A program made the position numbers and the translations under genes. Of a stretch of DNA of 64,000 nucleotides, positions 26,114 through 35,213 are shown one piece after another (positions within the stretch are counted from its first letter, which is position 1; each line of letters opens with the position of its first letter). Below the pieces are notes generated by a model that was not told the origin of the DNA, ran no database searches, and was given only the letters and a program-made list of their open reading frames with translations. Source of the stretch: Mycobacterium sp. ACS1612 (GTDB lineage Bacteria; Actinomycetota; Actinomycetes; Mycobacteriales; Mycobacteriaceae); NCBI RefSeq assembly GCF_001667505.1, contig NZ_LZHZ01000022.1:150628-214627 (forward strand), written 5' to 3'.

Positions 26114-27648
26114 CGACCGTCCCCGTCGTCATCGTCGGTGCCGGCCCGACGGGTATCGCCGCGGCCACCTTGCTGGCGCAGTACGGCGTCGAATGCGTCG
26201 TTCTGGATCGGTGGGCCAGCGTGTATCCCCAGCCTCGCGCTGTCCACCTCGATGACGAGATCTACCGAATCGTGGCGCGTCTCGGTATTGCTGAGGAGTT
26301 CGCCGCGATCTCCCGCCCGGCACTGGGCTTGCGGTTACTCGACAACACCACACGAGTGTTGGCCGAGTTTCAGCGCGATCCGGCACGCAGCGTGCACGGC
26401 TTCCCGCAGGCGAACATGTTCGATCAGCCCGACTTCGAGGCGCTGTTGCGCACGAATCTCGGGCGCTACCCGTCTGTGGAGTTTCGTGGCGACGCCGAGG
26501 TGACGCACATCGCCGACGAGGAGAATGGCCGAATCCTGGTCACGTATGGCGATCGCGCGAGTGGCGCAGAGCATGTCGTCGAAGCGAATTACGTGCTCGG
26601 GTGCGACGGCGCGAACAGTGTCGTGCGGTCATCCATCGCCGCATGCATGCGCGACTTGAAGTTCGACCAACGGTGGCTGGTCGTCGACATCGCCACAACC
26701 GCGGACCTCGGTCAGTGGGAGGGCGTACATCAGGTGTGCGACCCGGGCCGCGCCGCGACCTACATGCGCATCGGAAACGCCCGTTATCGCTGGGAGTTTC
26801 AGTTGTTGCCCGGCGAGACCGCCGAGGATTTCGGCACGCTGCATGCGCTGCGGTCGCTCATCGCCCCGTGGGCCGGCCACGTCCCTGGGGCGGACCTAAC
26901 GCTGGTGCGCGTGGCGGAGTACACCTTCCGAGCCAAGTTCGCCGATCGGTGGCGACGGGGAAACGTATTCCTGCTCGGTGACGCGGCCCATCTCACCCCA
27001 CCGTTCATCGGCCAAGGGATGGGCGCAGGGTTGCGCGACGCGATGAACCTCGCGTGGAAGCTTGCCGCAGTACTACACGGCGACCTTCCTCCGAGTGTTC
27101 TCGACACGTATGAGCAAGAGCGAAAACCGCATGCCCGCTTCATGGTCGGGATGGCGCTGAGCATAGGTTGGGCGATGACTGCGGGCGGGGACCTCGGCAA
27201 CGCCATCCGCCGACTGGTCGTCCCGCGGCTGCATCTGGTCCCCGGCTTGCGTGACAAGCTCGTTGAGGGTAGGACACCTTCGCTGCACCGTTCTGCGTTG
27301 ATCCATAAATCGCGGCGGTCGCGGCAATTGGCCGGCAGACTATGCCCGAATCCCGTTGTGGCAGACGGAAAGCGTCTCGACGCGGTGGTGGGGACTGGCT
27401 TCTCGCTCGTCACCACCGCCCGACCGCTCGCATTCCAGCAGGCCGCGCTCGACGAGCTGGGCGCTGTTGTCCACGTCGCCGAACCGGGCAGCGAGTTGGC
27501 GCGCTGGCTTCGCCGCGGGCGCGCAACCGCCGCGATCATCCGGCCCGACCGCACCGTCATGTGCGCGGGCCGCGATGTTTCTCGGTTGTGCGCCATGATG
27601 CCCAAGTTTTCGGCGGTCGTTGCGACCACCGACGCTCCGAAATGCTGA
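26110..27648 (+). CDS. MhpA-like FAD-dependent aromatic hydroxylase
   Basis: The 512-residue flavin monooxygenase has VVIVGAGPTGIAAATLLAQYG, PRAVHLDDEIYRIVARLG (typical of 3-(3-hydroxyphenyl)propionate hydroxylases), YVLGCDGANSVVRSSI and the second FAD motif GNVFLLGDAAHLTPPFIGQGMGAGLRDAMNLAWKL. It overlaps the synthetase by 4 bp. It would hydroxylate a phenolic substrate ortho to its hydroxyl to make the catechol for the extradiol dioxygenase. The exact substrate cannot be read from the sequence; phenylpropanoid-like acids are the family's best known ones. Confidence 0.92.
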   Translation: MTTVPVVIVGAGPTGIAAATLLAQYGVECVVLDRWASVYPQPRAVHLDDEIYRIVARLGIAEEFAAISRPALGLRLLDNTTRVLAEFQRDPARSVHGFPQANMFDQPDFEALLRTNLGRYPSVEFRGDAEVTHIADEENGRILVTYGDRASGAEHVVEANYVLGCDGANSVVRSSIAACMRDLKFDQRWLVVDIATTADLGQWEGVHQVCDPGRAATYMRIGNARYRWEFQLLPGETAEDFGTLHALRSLIAPWAGHVPGADLTLVRVAEYTFRAKFADRWRRGNVFLLGDAAHLTPPFIGQGMGAGLRDAMNLAWKLAAVLHGDLPPSVLDTYEQERKPHARFMVGMALSIGWAMTAGGDLGNAIRRLVVPRLHLVPGLRDKLVEGRTPSLHRSALIHKSRRSRQLAGRLCPNPVVADGKRLDAVVGTGFSLVTTARPLAFQQAALDELGAVVHVAEPGSELARWLRRGRATAAIIRPDRTVMCAGRDVSRLCAMMPKFSAVVATTDAPKC

Positions 27649-27659
27649 AAGGACGACCG

Positions 27660-28850
27660 ATGCGTCGTAACACCGCCCGTGTCCCGGTCTACAAGCCAGA
27701 CATCTACTCCGTCGAGGCCATCCTCGATCCTTATCCCCACTACCAGCGGCTCCGCGACCTGGGTGCCGTGGTGTGGTTGTCGAAACAAGAGGTGTATGCG
27801 CTGCCTCGCTACGCCGAGTGCAAGGCGGTGCTGCGTGACGACGAAACGTTCCTGTCGGGAGCGGGCGTCGCGCTCAACCGCATCACCAACCGGCTGTCCC
27901 GCGGCACGACGCTGAATAGCGATGGAGCCGAACACGATCAGCGACGTAAGCAGGTGGCGCATCGGATGTTGCCGCGTGCATTGCGCACGATCAGCGACAC
28001 CGTTGATGCGACAGCCGCCGCGGTCGTCGATGCGGCAGTCAACAAGGCTGAGATCGATGGTGTTAACGACCTTGCCGCGGCGCTTCCGCTTGCCGTAGTG
28101 CCTGATCTGATCGGCTGGCCCCGCGACCAACGCGATCACCTCATTGCTTGGGGTGGGGCGACCTTCGACGTCCTCGGGCCACTGAATTGGCAAGCCATCA
28201 AAGCGGTGCCGGGCACAGTGAGGATGCTGCGCTTTGCCCGCCGCGTCGTACGCGAGCGCAACGTAATCGAGGGCAGCATGGCCCACGAACTGCTGATCGC
28301 CGCCGACGAAGGCAAGTTGAGCCACGAGGAGTGTCCGCCGCTTATGGTGGACTATCTCGCCCCGTCGATTGACACCACCATGAGCGCTATCAGCAATGCG
28401 CTGTACTTGTTCGCCATACACCCGGAGCAGTGGGAGTTACTCAAGAACGAACCCAAACTCATGCCGAACGCCATCAATGAAGTCGTTCGGTACGAGCCGC
28501 CGTTGCGGGCATTCGCTCGCTGCGTGCGCAGTCAGACCGAAATCGGTGGCGCCCGCGTGATACCCGGTGACCGAGTCCTTGTGATGTATGCCTCGGCCAA
28601 CCGTGACGAACGCGAGTGGGACGAACCTTCCGTATTCGACATTCGCCGTGACGCCGGCCGACACATCGGCTTCGGACAAGGGGCCCATGCCTGCGCGGGT
28701 CAGGCCCTGGCTCGTTTGGAAACCGGAGCCATCCTGCGCGCGCTCATCGAACGGGTGGACCGCTTTGAACTCACCGGCCCGCCGACGTGGGCGATCAACA
28801 ACGTTATCCATCGTCACGAACGCTTGCCACTCAAACTCATTGCCGCCTAG
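27660..28850 (+). CDS. Cytochrome P450
   Basis: The 396-residue P450 shows the I-helix segment LAPSIDTTMSAISNAL (Thr-Thr kept, the usual Gly/Ala before Asp replaced by Ile), the ExxR as EVVR, and the haem loop FGQGAHACAGQALARLE with the cysteine near 346. The ATG at 27660 has AAAGGA upstream; another in-frame ATG at 27642 overlaps the previous stop. It belongs to the dioxygenase operon, so it probably hydroxylates or demethylates the growth substrate before ring attack. No ferredoxin gene is adjacent; the nearest candidate is at 43.6 kb. Confidence 0.92.
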   Translation: MRRNTARVPVYKPDIYSVEAILDPYPHYQRLRDLGAVVWLSKQEVYALPRYAECKAVLRDDETFLSGAGVALNRITNRLSRGTTLNSDGAEHDQRRKQVAHRMLPRALRTISDTVDATAAAVVDAAVNKAEIDGVNDLAAALPLAVVPDLIGWPRDQRDHLIAWGGATFDVLGPLNWQAIKAVPGTVRMLRFARRVVRERNVIEGSMAHELLIAADEGKLSHEECPPLMVDYLAPSIDTTMSAISNALYLFAIHPEQWELLKNEPKLMPNAINEVVRYEPPLRAFARCVRSQTEIGGARVIPGDRVLVMYASANRDEREWDEPSVFDIRRDAGRHIGFGQGAHACAGQALARLETGAILRALIERVDRFELTGPPTWAINNVIHRHERLPLKLIAA

Positions 28851-28879
28851 GGCTATCCACCTTCCCCCATTGGAGTGTC

Positions 28880-29248
28880 ATGCGTATTGCATTCATCGCT
28901 ATGTCGGTCCTATTGGCACTGGAGATGGCCGTCACTGGCGCACCAAAGTTCGTACAGATCAGGGCGGCTCGCACGGCCGCCGACCATCTAGGCATCAGCG
29001 TCGCCCTGGACAGGGTGATCGGCACAGCCCAGATAGCCGCTGCCGTCGGTCTCTTACTCGGAATCGCATTCCCAGCGCTGTCCGTTGTCACCGGTGCCGC
29101 GGTGTGCCTGTTGATGTGCGGCGCCATCGGCTATCACGCCAAGGCCAGAGACAGATTGCTCGCCATGGCTCCGGCCGTACTCACCGCAGCGCTCGCAGTC
29201 GCGGTCGTCGTACTTGCCGCCAACGCCGCACCGATCCCGATCCTCTAG
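28880..29248 (+). CDS. DoxX-like small membrane protein
   Basis: The 122-residue protein has four hydrophobic segments in the DoxX/DoxD-like arrangement: MRIAFIAMSVLLALEMAVTG, RVIGTAQIAAAVGLLLGIAF, LSVVTGAAVCLLMCGAIGY and VLTAALAVAVVVLA. Between the first two lies the family's charged stretch APKFVQIRAARTAADHLGIS. DoxX-like proteins sit in the cytoplasmic membrane and are often found in actinobacterial catabolic operons; their role is poorly defined. It follows the P450 by 29 bp on the same strand. Confidence 0.8.
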   Translation: MRIAFIAMSVLLALEMAVTGAPKFVQIRAARTAADHLGISVALDRVIGTAQIAAAVGLLLGIAFPALSVVTGAAVCLLMCGAIGYHAKARDRLLAMAPAVLTAALAVAVVVLAANAAPIPIL

Positions 29249-29294
29249 CCCTTCCCCCAACGATTGAGAGAAGCGTCGCAATGACGGACCGGCG

Positions 29295-29744
29295 ATGTCG
29301 ATCGTCTATTACGTACCCACCCAAGACGACGAGATATTGGTGTCCACCATGGCCGGACGTGCCAAGGCGAAAGCCGTGGCGCAGAATGGGAAAGTGAGCC
29401 TCTGTGTGCTCGACGAGCGGTGGCCGTTTTCCTTCCTGCAGGTGTACGCGGACGCGGTCATCGATCGTGATCCCGAGCTCGTCGTCGACGTGATGTTGGG
29501 TGTCGGCTGGCGGATGTCCGGACAGCAGGCCGGTGATGAAGCCCGACCCTTCGTCCGTGGGATGGCCGAACGGGAGGACAGGCTGGTGATCCGCTGCCGT
29601 CCCTATGCGACGTTCGCCACGCCGCCGCGTCACCTACACGCCAACGACGAAGCAGGCGAGCTGACGCACTGGGGATCGTCCTCGGTCGCCTGGAATGCCC
29701 CGGACCCGGTCGTGCGTGTGCTGTCAGAGGAAGAGAAGCATTGA
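29295..29744 (+). CDS. PPOX-class (F420/flavin-binding) protein, 5' truncated
   Basis: The 149-residue product matches the body of actinobacterial pyridoxamine-oxidase-like proteins (YYVPTQDDEILVSTMAGRAKAKAVAQNGKVSLCVLDE, YADAVIDRDPELVVDVML, CRPYATFATPPRHLHAND). It begins at the second strand of the split barrel. About 35-40 residues that normally carry the first strand and part of the cofactor site are absent. An ATG with a plausible ribosome binding site at 29281 opens a different frame, as expected if a deletion joined the original start region to the gene body out of frame. It may be a non-functional last gene of the operon. Confidence 0.7.
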   Translation: MSIVYYVPTQDDEILVSTMAGRAKAKAVAQNGKVSLCVLDERWPFSFLQVYADAVIDRDPELVVDVMLGVGWRMSGQQAGDEARPFVRGMAEREDRLVIRCRPYATFATPPRHLHANDEAGELTHWGSSSVAWNAPDPVVRVLSEEEKH

Positions 29745-29793
29745 AGCAATGGCGGCGCTGCGCACAACCTTTCTGAAGCTGATCGCCGCGGAC

Positions 29794-30897
29794 CTACAGC
29801 GCGACGGCGCCGTAGGAGCCGATGCGGCCGATCAGCGTGCGCAGTTGATCGTCAGTGGTGCCCAAGGTGTTTCCGATGGCGGTGAGCCGGGCGGCGTAAT
29901 GGCCGACCGGGTATTCGGCCGTCATCCCGATACCGCCGTGCAGTTGGATGGCTTCCTGTGCGATGTGTCGTCCCGACCGTCCGATCTGCAGCTTGGCCCG
30001 TGCGGCGATCACCGGGTCGAAGGTGCCGTCGGCGATCGACATCGCCGCGTAGAAGTTCATGCTGCGGGCCAACTCGAGCGAGACGTACATGTCCGCCGCG
30101 CGTTGCGTCAACGTCTGGAACTTGCTCAGCGTCACCCCGAATTGCTTTCGGCTGGTGAGGTATTCGGTGGTCAGCCGCAGCGCCTCCTCCATCGCCCCGA
30201 CAGCCTCTGCGCACAGCACCGACTGGTAACGGATCACCGCCCGCACGATGTGTTCGCCTGCGTCTCCGCCATCGCCGAGCGGTTCGGCGGCGGTTGAATC
30301 GAGGTGGATGTCAGCGCCGCGCTGGCCGTCGAACGTTCGATAGGCCCGCCGCTGCGCGCTCGCCCCTTCGACGAGGAACAGCCCGACGCCGCCGCCCGGC
30401 AACTTCGCGCTGACGATCACCACGTCAGCGCAATCACCTGCCAGCACAGGGTTTTTGCGGCCCGTGATCGTCCACGGGTCAGAACGCTGCGCCGTGCTGC
30501 CGATCTCGTCCGACGGCTGACGCATTCCGGGCTCCAGATGCGCAAACGCCAACAACGTGCCGCCCGACGCGACGTCGTCGAGCATCTGCTTCTGCTGCTC
30601 GTTGCCCAACTCAGCGATGAGTGCACCGGGGACCAGCGCGGCGTGTGCCACCGGTTCCGGGGCCAACCGCCTGCCGATCTCGGTGGCGACGACCATGATC
30701 TCGATCTGCCCGGACTCACTCGGGTCGAAGCCAAGGCCGAGAATCCCCACCTCGGCGAGTTGGTTCCACACCTCACGGCTCCAGCCGAGGTCGGTGTCGG
30801 CCACCTTGTTGAGGCGCTCGATATCGTAGCTACGCGACAGCAATTCACGAGTCGTGTCCCGCAACAGCTGCTGCTCTTCGGTCAGGTCGAAGTCCAT
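29794..30897 (-). CDS. Acyl-CoA dehydrogenase (FadE), partner subunit type
   Basis: The 367-residue protein starts MDFDLTEEQQLLRDTTRELL at an ATG at 30897. The C-terminal IQLHGGIGMTAEYPVGHYAARL stretch is typical of one subunit of the paired FadE enzymes of mycobacterial steroid side-chain and ring degradation. It follows the 384-residue acyl-CoA dehydrogenase by 8 bp on the same strand. In known cases such adjacent pairs form alpha2-beta2 heterotetramers acting on bulky cyclic acyl-CoAs. The substrate here is not known. Confidence 0.88.
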   Translation of the reverse strand: MDFDLTEEQQLLRDTTRELLSRSYDIERLNKVADTDLGWSREVWNQLAEVGILGLGFDPSESGQIEIMVVATEIGRRLAPEPVAHAALVPGALIAELGNEQQKQMLDDVASGGTLLAFAHLEPGMRQPSDEIGSTAQRSDPWTITGRKNPVLAGDCADVVIVSAKLPGGGVGLFLVEGASAQRRAYRTFDGQRGADIHLDSTAAEPLGDGGDAGEHIVRAVIRYQSVLCAEAVGAMEEALRLTTEYLTSRKQFGVTLSKFQTLTQRAADMYVSLELARSMNFYAAMSIADGTFDPVIAARAKLQIGRSGRHIAQEAIQLHGGIGMTAEYPVGHYAARLTAIGNTLGTTDDQLRTLIGRIGSYGAVAL

Positions 30898-30905
30898 GCT
30901 CTCGC

Positions 30906-32060
30906 TCACAATCCCAGAATCGTCGACGCGATGATGCTGCGTTGCACCTCGTTGGTGCCGCCGTAGATCGACGTTTTGCGGAAGTTGAGATACCTCGGCG
31001 CGGCTGCCTGCGCCCACACCGGCGTGTCGATGTCGTCACCGGCTTGAAACGGCAGCGCATCGGGTCCGGCCACCTCGACGAGAAGCTCCATCGCCGCCTG
31101 CTGCAGTTGACTGCCGCACAGTTTTAGGATCGACGACGCGGGGTTCGGCGCGCCGTCGGCCGAGGTGCGTGTGACGCGCATCTGCGTCAACTCCAGCGCA
31201 AGCAGTTGGTTCTCCACTTCGGCGACCCTGGCCGCGAAAAGCGGGTCCTCGAGCAGAGCGCCCGCGCGTTCCTTCACCTGCGCCAGCCACACCTTGGTGG
31301 TGCCGATCCTGGCGATGCCGGTGCGTTCGTTGCCGAGCAGGAACTTCGCGTACGTCCAGCCCTGGTTCTCCTCACCGACGAGTTGGTCCGCAGGCACCCG
31401 CACATCTTCGAAAAACACCTCGTTGACCTCGTAGCTGCCGTCGATCAGCTTGATTGGTCGCAGGGTGATGCCAGGGGTGGACATGTCCGCCAGCAGGAAC
31501 GAGATGCCTGCCTGCTTCTTGGGGGCGTTCGGGTCGGTCCTGGCGAGCAGGAAGATCCAGTTCGCGTACTGGCCGAGCGTCGTCCACGTTTTCTGGCCGT
31601 TGACGACGTAGGTGTCTCCGTCGCGCACGGCGGTGGTGCGCAGTGAGGCAAGGTCGGACCCAGCCTCCGGCTCGGAAAAGCCTTGGCACCACCAGATGTC
31701 CAGGTTGGCGGTCGGCGGCAGAAACCGCTGCTTGAGCTCCTGCGAGCCGAACTGGGCGATCACCGGGCCGACCATCTTGGCGTTGAACGCCAGCGGTTCC
31801 GGCACGCAGGCCAGTTGCAGTTCGTCCATCCAGATCTGCCGCTGCAACGGAGTCCAGTCCTTGCCGCCCCATTCCACCGGCCAGTTCGGCACGGCCAGCC
31901 CGTGGGCATTGAGGATCCTCTGGCTGGTCACCATGTCATCGGGAAACTGCGGGTGGCCGGCCCGCACCCGGTCCCGGATCTCGGCCGGTATCTCGGTGGT
32001 GAAAAGTTCGCGCAGTTCCTCGCGGAAGGCAGCATCTTCGCTGCTCAACGCCAGTTTCAA
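30906..32060 (-). CDS. Acyl-CoA dehydrogenase (FadE), first of an adjacent pair
   Basis: The 384-residue flavoenzyme shows NWPVEWGGKDWTPLQRQIW, the FAD-contact loop WWCQGFSEPEAGSDLASLRT, GQKTWTTLGQYANWIFLLARTD and the C-terminal SIYGGTNEVQRSIIASTILGL. The sequence style (PVEWGG, GxxTWTT, NEVQRxII) is that of the bulky-substrate FadE group, not straight-chain enzymes. It probably forms a heteromer with the gene 8 bp downstream. Confidence 0.9.
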   Translation of the reverse strand: MKLALSSEDAAFREELRELFTTEIPAEIRDRVRAGHPQFPDDMVTSQRILNAHGLAVPNWPVEWGGKDWTPLQRQIWMDELQLACVPEPLAFNAKMVGPVIAQFGSQELKQRFLPPTANLDIWWCQGFSEPEAGSDLASLRTTAVRDGDTYVVNGQKTWTTLGQYANWIFLLARTDPNAPKKQAGISFLLADMSTPGITLRPIKLIDGSYEVNEVFFEDVRVPADQLVGEENQGWTYAKFLLGNERTGIARIGTTKVWLAQVKERAGALLEDPLFAARVAEVENQLLALELTQMRVTRTSADGAPNPASSILKLCGSQLQQAAMELLVEVAGPDALPFQAGDDIDTPVWAQAAAPRYLNFRKTSIYGGTNEVQRSIIASTILGL

Positions 32061-32146
32061 GGTAAACCCCGATCTATCGCGGACGTGCTGGGCAGTCTCC
32101 TTTGATTGTGCAGGGCGTGTTTCCTGTCAGTGACGCCGGGCTATGT

Positions 32147-33067
32147 TCAGCCGCCCGCCCCGATGACCGACTTGCCGAACCGTTCGATGGTCTCCAGCGC
32201 ATGTGCCAGGCTGTCCCCCGGCAAACCGACTTGCAGCCAGGTAACGCCCAGTGCGGCAAGCTTTTCCATGCCACTGAGATAAGCGTCGGCGTTGAAGTCG
32301 TCGGCGCCGGGACTTCCGCCCTCCGCATTGGTGAAGCAGACGTCGACGGTCAGGGGATCCCGGGCCGCCGCCTCCAGACGACGGCGCAGATCGTCGATGC
32401 CGCCGCCGAGGGTGCCCGAATCCATCGGGGCAGTGCGCGCCGTCTGCGCCAACACGGCGGGCGCCGGGAACGGGCACCAGCCGTCGCCGTGGGCGGTCAC
32501 CCGCCTGCGCGCCGCAGCGGTGTTGCCGCCGATCCAGATCGGCGGGTGCGGGTCGCTCACCGGCCGCGGATGTGCCGTGATTCCCGTGGCGGTGAAATGC
32601 TTCCCCTCGTACGCATAGTCGTCGGTGGTCCAGATGCCGCGGATCACCTCCAACGCCTCGTCGAACAACTCCGCGCGCTCGTCGAAATCCACACCGAGCG
32701 CGGCGAACTCACGCTTGAGGTATCCGACTCCGACACCGAGGGTGAACCGGCCGTCCGACAGCAGATCCAGCGTGGCGCCCGACTTCGCCACCACGAACGG
32801 GTTGCGGTACGGCAACACCACGATGTTCGGAATCAACCGCAGCGTCGTCGTGTGCGCCGCCGCGAAGCCCATCGCCACGAACGGGTCGACCGCGTCGTGC
32901 CCGCCCGATGCCAGCCACCGCTGCGTCGGCGCGGGGTGATCGGTGAACCCGAACCCGTCGAACCCTGCCGCCTCCGCCGCCGCGGCGACGGTCGCGATTC
33001 CTGACCCGGTGACCAGCTCCGGGTTGTACGGATGGCTGTGCATCGGGTGTGTGAACGTGAACTTCAT
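32147..33067 (-). CDS. LLM-class F420-dependent oxidoreductase
   Basis: The 306-residue luciferase-like monooxygenase fold protein starts MKFTFTHPMHSHPYNPELV at 33067. GFDGFGFTDHPAP, the strand LRLIPNIVVLPYRNPFVVAKSGATLDLLSDGRFTLGVGVGYLKREF and HPPIWIGGNTAAARRR are characteristic of the actinobacterial F420-using group. It may oxidise or reduce a pathway intermediate with F420 or FMN. It is divergent from a second LLM gene across 104 bp and sits upstream of the two FadE genes, 86 bp apart. Confidence 0.88.
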   Translation of the reverse strand: MKFTFTHPMHSHPYNPELVTGSGIATVAAAAEAAGFDGFGFTDHPAPTQRWLASGGHDAVDPFVAMGFAAAHTTTLRLIPNIVVLPYRNPFVVAKSGATLDLLSDGRFTLGVGVGYLKREFAALGVDFDERAELFDEALEVIRGIWTTDDYAYEGKHFTATGITAHPRPVSDPHPPIWIGGNTAAARRRVTAHGDGWCPFPAPAVLAQTARTAPMDSGTLGGGIDDLRRRLEAAARDPLTVDVCFTNAEGGSPGADDFNADAYLSGMEKLAALGVTWLQVGLPGDSLAHALETIERFGKSVIGAGG

Positions 33068-33092
33068 CCGGGTGCTCCGCCTCAGAACAGTC

Positions 33093-33109
33093 TTCTCGAT
33101 TACTGAGAA
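33093..33109. promoter_or_regulatory. Inverted repeat between divergent LLM genes
   Basis: TTCTC-gattact-GAGAA is a small dyad in the 104-bp divergent intergenic region. It could be an operator, but it is short and unsupported by a second copy. Confidence 0.25.
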
Positions 33110-33171
33110 TGTCGTTACCATGCGGATCACCGAATGTACAGAGTGCAGGCACCGAAAGGGGTGACGGGCCC

Positions 33172-34104
33172 ATGACCAAGCCGGAGATCGGTGTCTACCT
33201 GCCGCAGATGGGTTTCACCTACGAGCAGATCCTGCACCGGGCGCAACAGTGCGATGCGCTCGGCATCGACTCGCTGTGGCTCTACGACCACCTCTACGGG
33301 CCCGGCGCTCCCGGATACCCGTCGATGGAAGCGTGGACGTTGGCGACCGCGCTGCTCAGCCGGACCGACCGCATCCACGTCGGGCACATGGTGTTGTGCA
33401 ACCAGTTTCGCCATCCCGTGGTCCTGGCGAAGATGGCGACTACCCTCGACCAGATCTCGGCGGGTCGGCTTCGACTCGGCATCGGCAGCGGGTCGATCGA
33501 CGACGAGCACATCAGGGCCGGACTCGGGTGGGGATCGTTTCGTGAACGCTCGGAGAAACTGGGTGAGACGTTGGAGATGCTGCATCAGGCCTTCGCGAAC
33601 GAGGTAATCGACTTCACCGGTAAGCATTTCACCGTTCGCGACATGCCGATCAAACCCGGGGCCGCTCAGCAACCGCGGCCGCCGATCGTCGTCGGCGGGG
33701 TCGGCGAGAAGTTCACGCTGCCGCTGGTGGCGCGTTACGCCGACGTATGGAACGTGCCCACGTACGCGTTGGGTGAACTCGAGCGCAAGATGTCGGTGCT
33801 GCGCGCGCTGTGCGACGACGTCGGCCGCGACCCGGCGAGCATCGTGCTGTCGGTCGAGGCGGTGATGGCGCTTGCCCCCGACGACGCAGCGCTGCCCGCG
33901 GTTCGCGAGCTGGCCGAAAAGCGGTTCGGCGTACCGGCATTCGGTCTGCACGAGGGCGGGCTGATCGGCACGCCGTCCGCGATCGTCGACCGCCTGCATC
34001 AACTACATCGCATGGGCTTCGGCCAGATCGTGCTGTTCACTCACGACCGCGGATCCGACGAAACACTCGAACTACTGGCGGCCGACGTGATCGCTCAGCT
34101 GTAG
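33172..34104 (+). CDS. LLM-class flavin/F420-dependent oxidoreductase
   Basis: The 310-residue protein opens MTKPEIGVYLPQMGFTYEQILHRAQQCDALGIDSLWLYDHLYGPG and contains the luciferase-fold stretch HPVVLAKMATTLDQISAGRLRLGIGSGSIDDEHIRAG and RPPIVVGGVGEKFTLPLVARYADVWN. It is a different branch of the LLM family from its divergent neighbour. Its 3' end overlaps the convergent acyl-CoA dehydrogenase gene by 10 bp, so it is the only plus-strand gene within a long run of minus-strand catabolic genes. Confidence 0.88.
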   Translation: MTKPEIGVYLPQMGFTYEQILHRAQQCDALGIDSLWLYDHLYGPGAPGYPSMEAWTLATALLSRTDRIHVGHMVLCNQFRHPVVLAKMATTLDQISAGRLRLGIGSGSIDDEHIRAGLGWGSFRERSEKLGETLEMLHQAFANEVIDFTGKHFTVRDMPIKPGAAQQPRPPIVVGGVGEKFTLPLVARYADVWNVPTYALGELERKMSVLRALCDDVGRDPASIVLSVEAVMALAPDDAALPAVRELAEKRFGVPAFGLHEGGLIGTPSAIVDRLHQLHRMGFGQIVLFTHDRGSDETLELLAADVIAQL

Positions 34105-35213
34105 CGCGGCCTGCCCAACCCGAGCGCGTGCTGGGCGATCATGTTGCGGAACACTTCCAGTGTGCCGCCATAGATGCCCGTCGGCCCGGCGAGGCGGAAG
34201 ATGTACTCGGCAGGCTCATTCGACAGCGCCGCGGCCGTGCCCATGATGTCCATCAGCTCCGGTGCGACGTCGCGCATGGTCTGCGCGATCGCCACCCGGC
34301 CGAACATATCCGGAGTGCTCATCGCCGCCTCCATCCTCGCGATGCTGCGGCCCAGCCGATAATTCACGGCGTCGTCGTCGCCGGCGCGGGCCGCCACGTG
34401 GTCGACGGCGTCGGCCAACAACAGCAGATGTTCGGTCATCGCGGCGAGCTTCTGCAGGCCGTCGTCGCCGCGCTCGACCGTGCCGTGCTCGTCGTTGAGC
34501 GCGTCCCGCAAGACGGTCCACCCGCTGTTGACGTCGCCGACGCGATACTTGTCCTCGATGCGGACATCGCTGTAGTAGGTGATGTTGGTGCGGTCGCCGT
34601 CGACCGTGCGGAGGGGTTGGATCTCGACCCCAGGGCTGCCGAGTGGGACAAGGAACATCGTCAAGCTCTTGTGTTTTGGTGCATCCGGGTCGGTATTGGT
34701 GATCAGGTAGACATACTGCGCGTTGTGTGCGTTCGACGTGAACATCTTGGAGCCATTGATAACCCAGCCCTCGTTATCGCGCACCGCGCGTGTCTTACAG
34801 GTCGCCACATCAGATCCGCCCTCGGGTTCGGTATAGCCCAGGCACAGCCGCACGTGGCCGGACAACACCTTCGGCAGCACCTCCTCCTTCAGTTCTGGCG
34901 AGCCGTAATGCTCGACCGCCCGCGCCACCATCGCCGTGATGCCCCAGTGGAACCACGGTGTGTGCGCCCGCCCGATCTCGAGATTCCAGATGCGGCGACG
35001 CAGCCTGCTGAAGCCGCCGTCGGCTTCGTCCTTGAAATCGGCAGCCAGATATCCGGCGTCGCCCAGCGCGAGATGTACGCCCTCATCGAAGTTCTCGCCC
35101 GTCTCGCGATCACGAGCGATGACGTCGTCGGTCACGATGGCGGCCAGGAACGCCCGGAGCTCATCCCGAAAGGCCCGGTCGTCGTCGGACAGTTCTACAC
35201 GCGCGAAGTCCAA
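34095..35213 (-). CDS. Acyl-CoA dehydrogenase, last gene of the BVMO operon
   Basis: The 372-residue protein has DDRAFRDELRAFLAAIV, the FAD loop LCLGYTEPEGGSDVATCKTRAV, GWVINGSKMFTSNAHNAQYVYLIT and IYGGTLEVFRNMIAQHALGL. It resembles the bulky-substrate FadE group. Its start overlaps the end of the lipase-like gene by 19 bp. It would introduce a double bond in the acyl-CoA produced after ring opening; that step order is inferred from the gene set. Confidence 0.9.
   Translation of the reverse strand: MDFARVELSDDDRAFRDELRAFLAAIVTDDVIARDRETGENFDEGVHLALGDAGYLAADFKDEADGGFSRLRRRIWNLEIGRAHTPWFHWGITAMVARAVEHYGSPELKEEVLPKVLSGHVRLCLGYTEPEGGSDVATCKTRAVRDNEGWVINGSKMFTSNAHNAQYVYLITNTDPDAPKHKSLTMFLVPLGSPGVEIQPLRTVDGDRTNITYYSDVRIEDKYRVGDVNSGWTVLRDALNDEHGTVERGDDGLQKLAAMTEHLLLLADAVDHVAARAGDDDAVNYRLGRSIARMEAAMSTPDMFGRVAIAQTMRDVAPELMDIMGTAAALSNEPAEYIFRLAGPTGIYGGTLEVFRNMIAQHALGLGRPRYS

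Noticed and set aside
26799..28421. A 540-codon open frame on the minus strand
   Set aside because: It crosses two well-supported plus-strand genes (flavin monooxygenase and P450) and shows no conserved motif.
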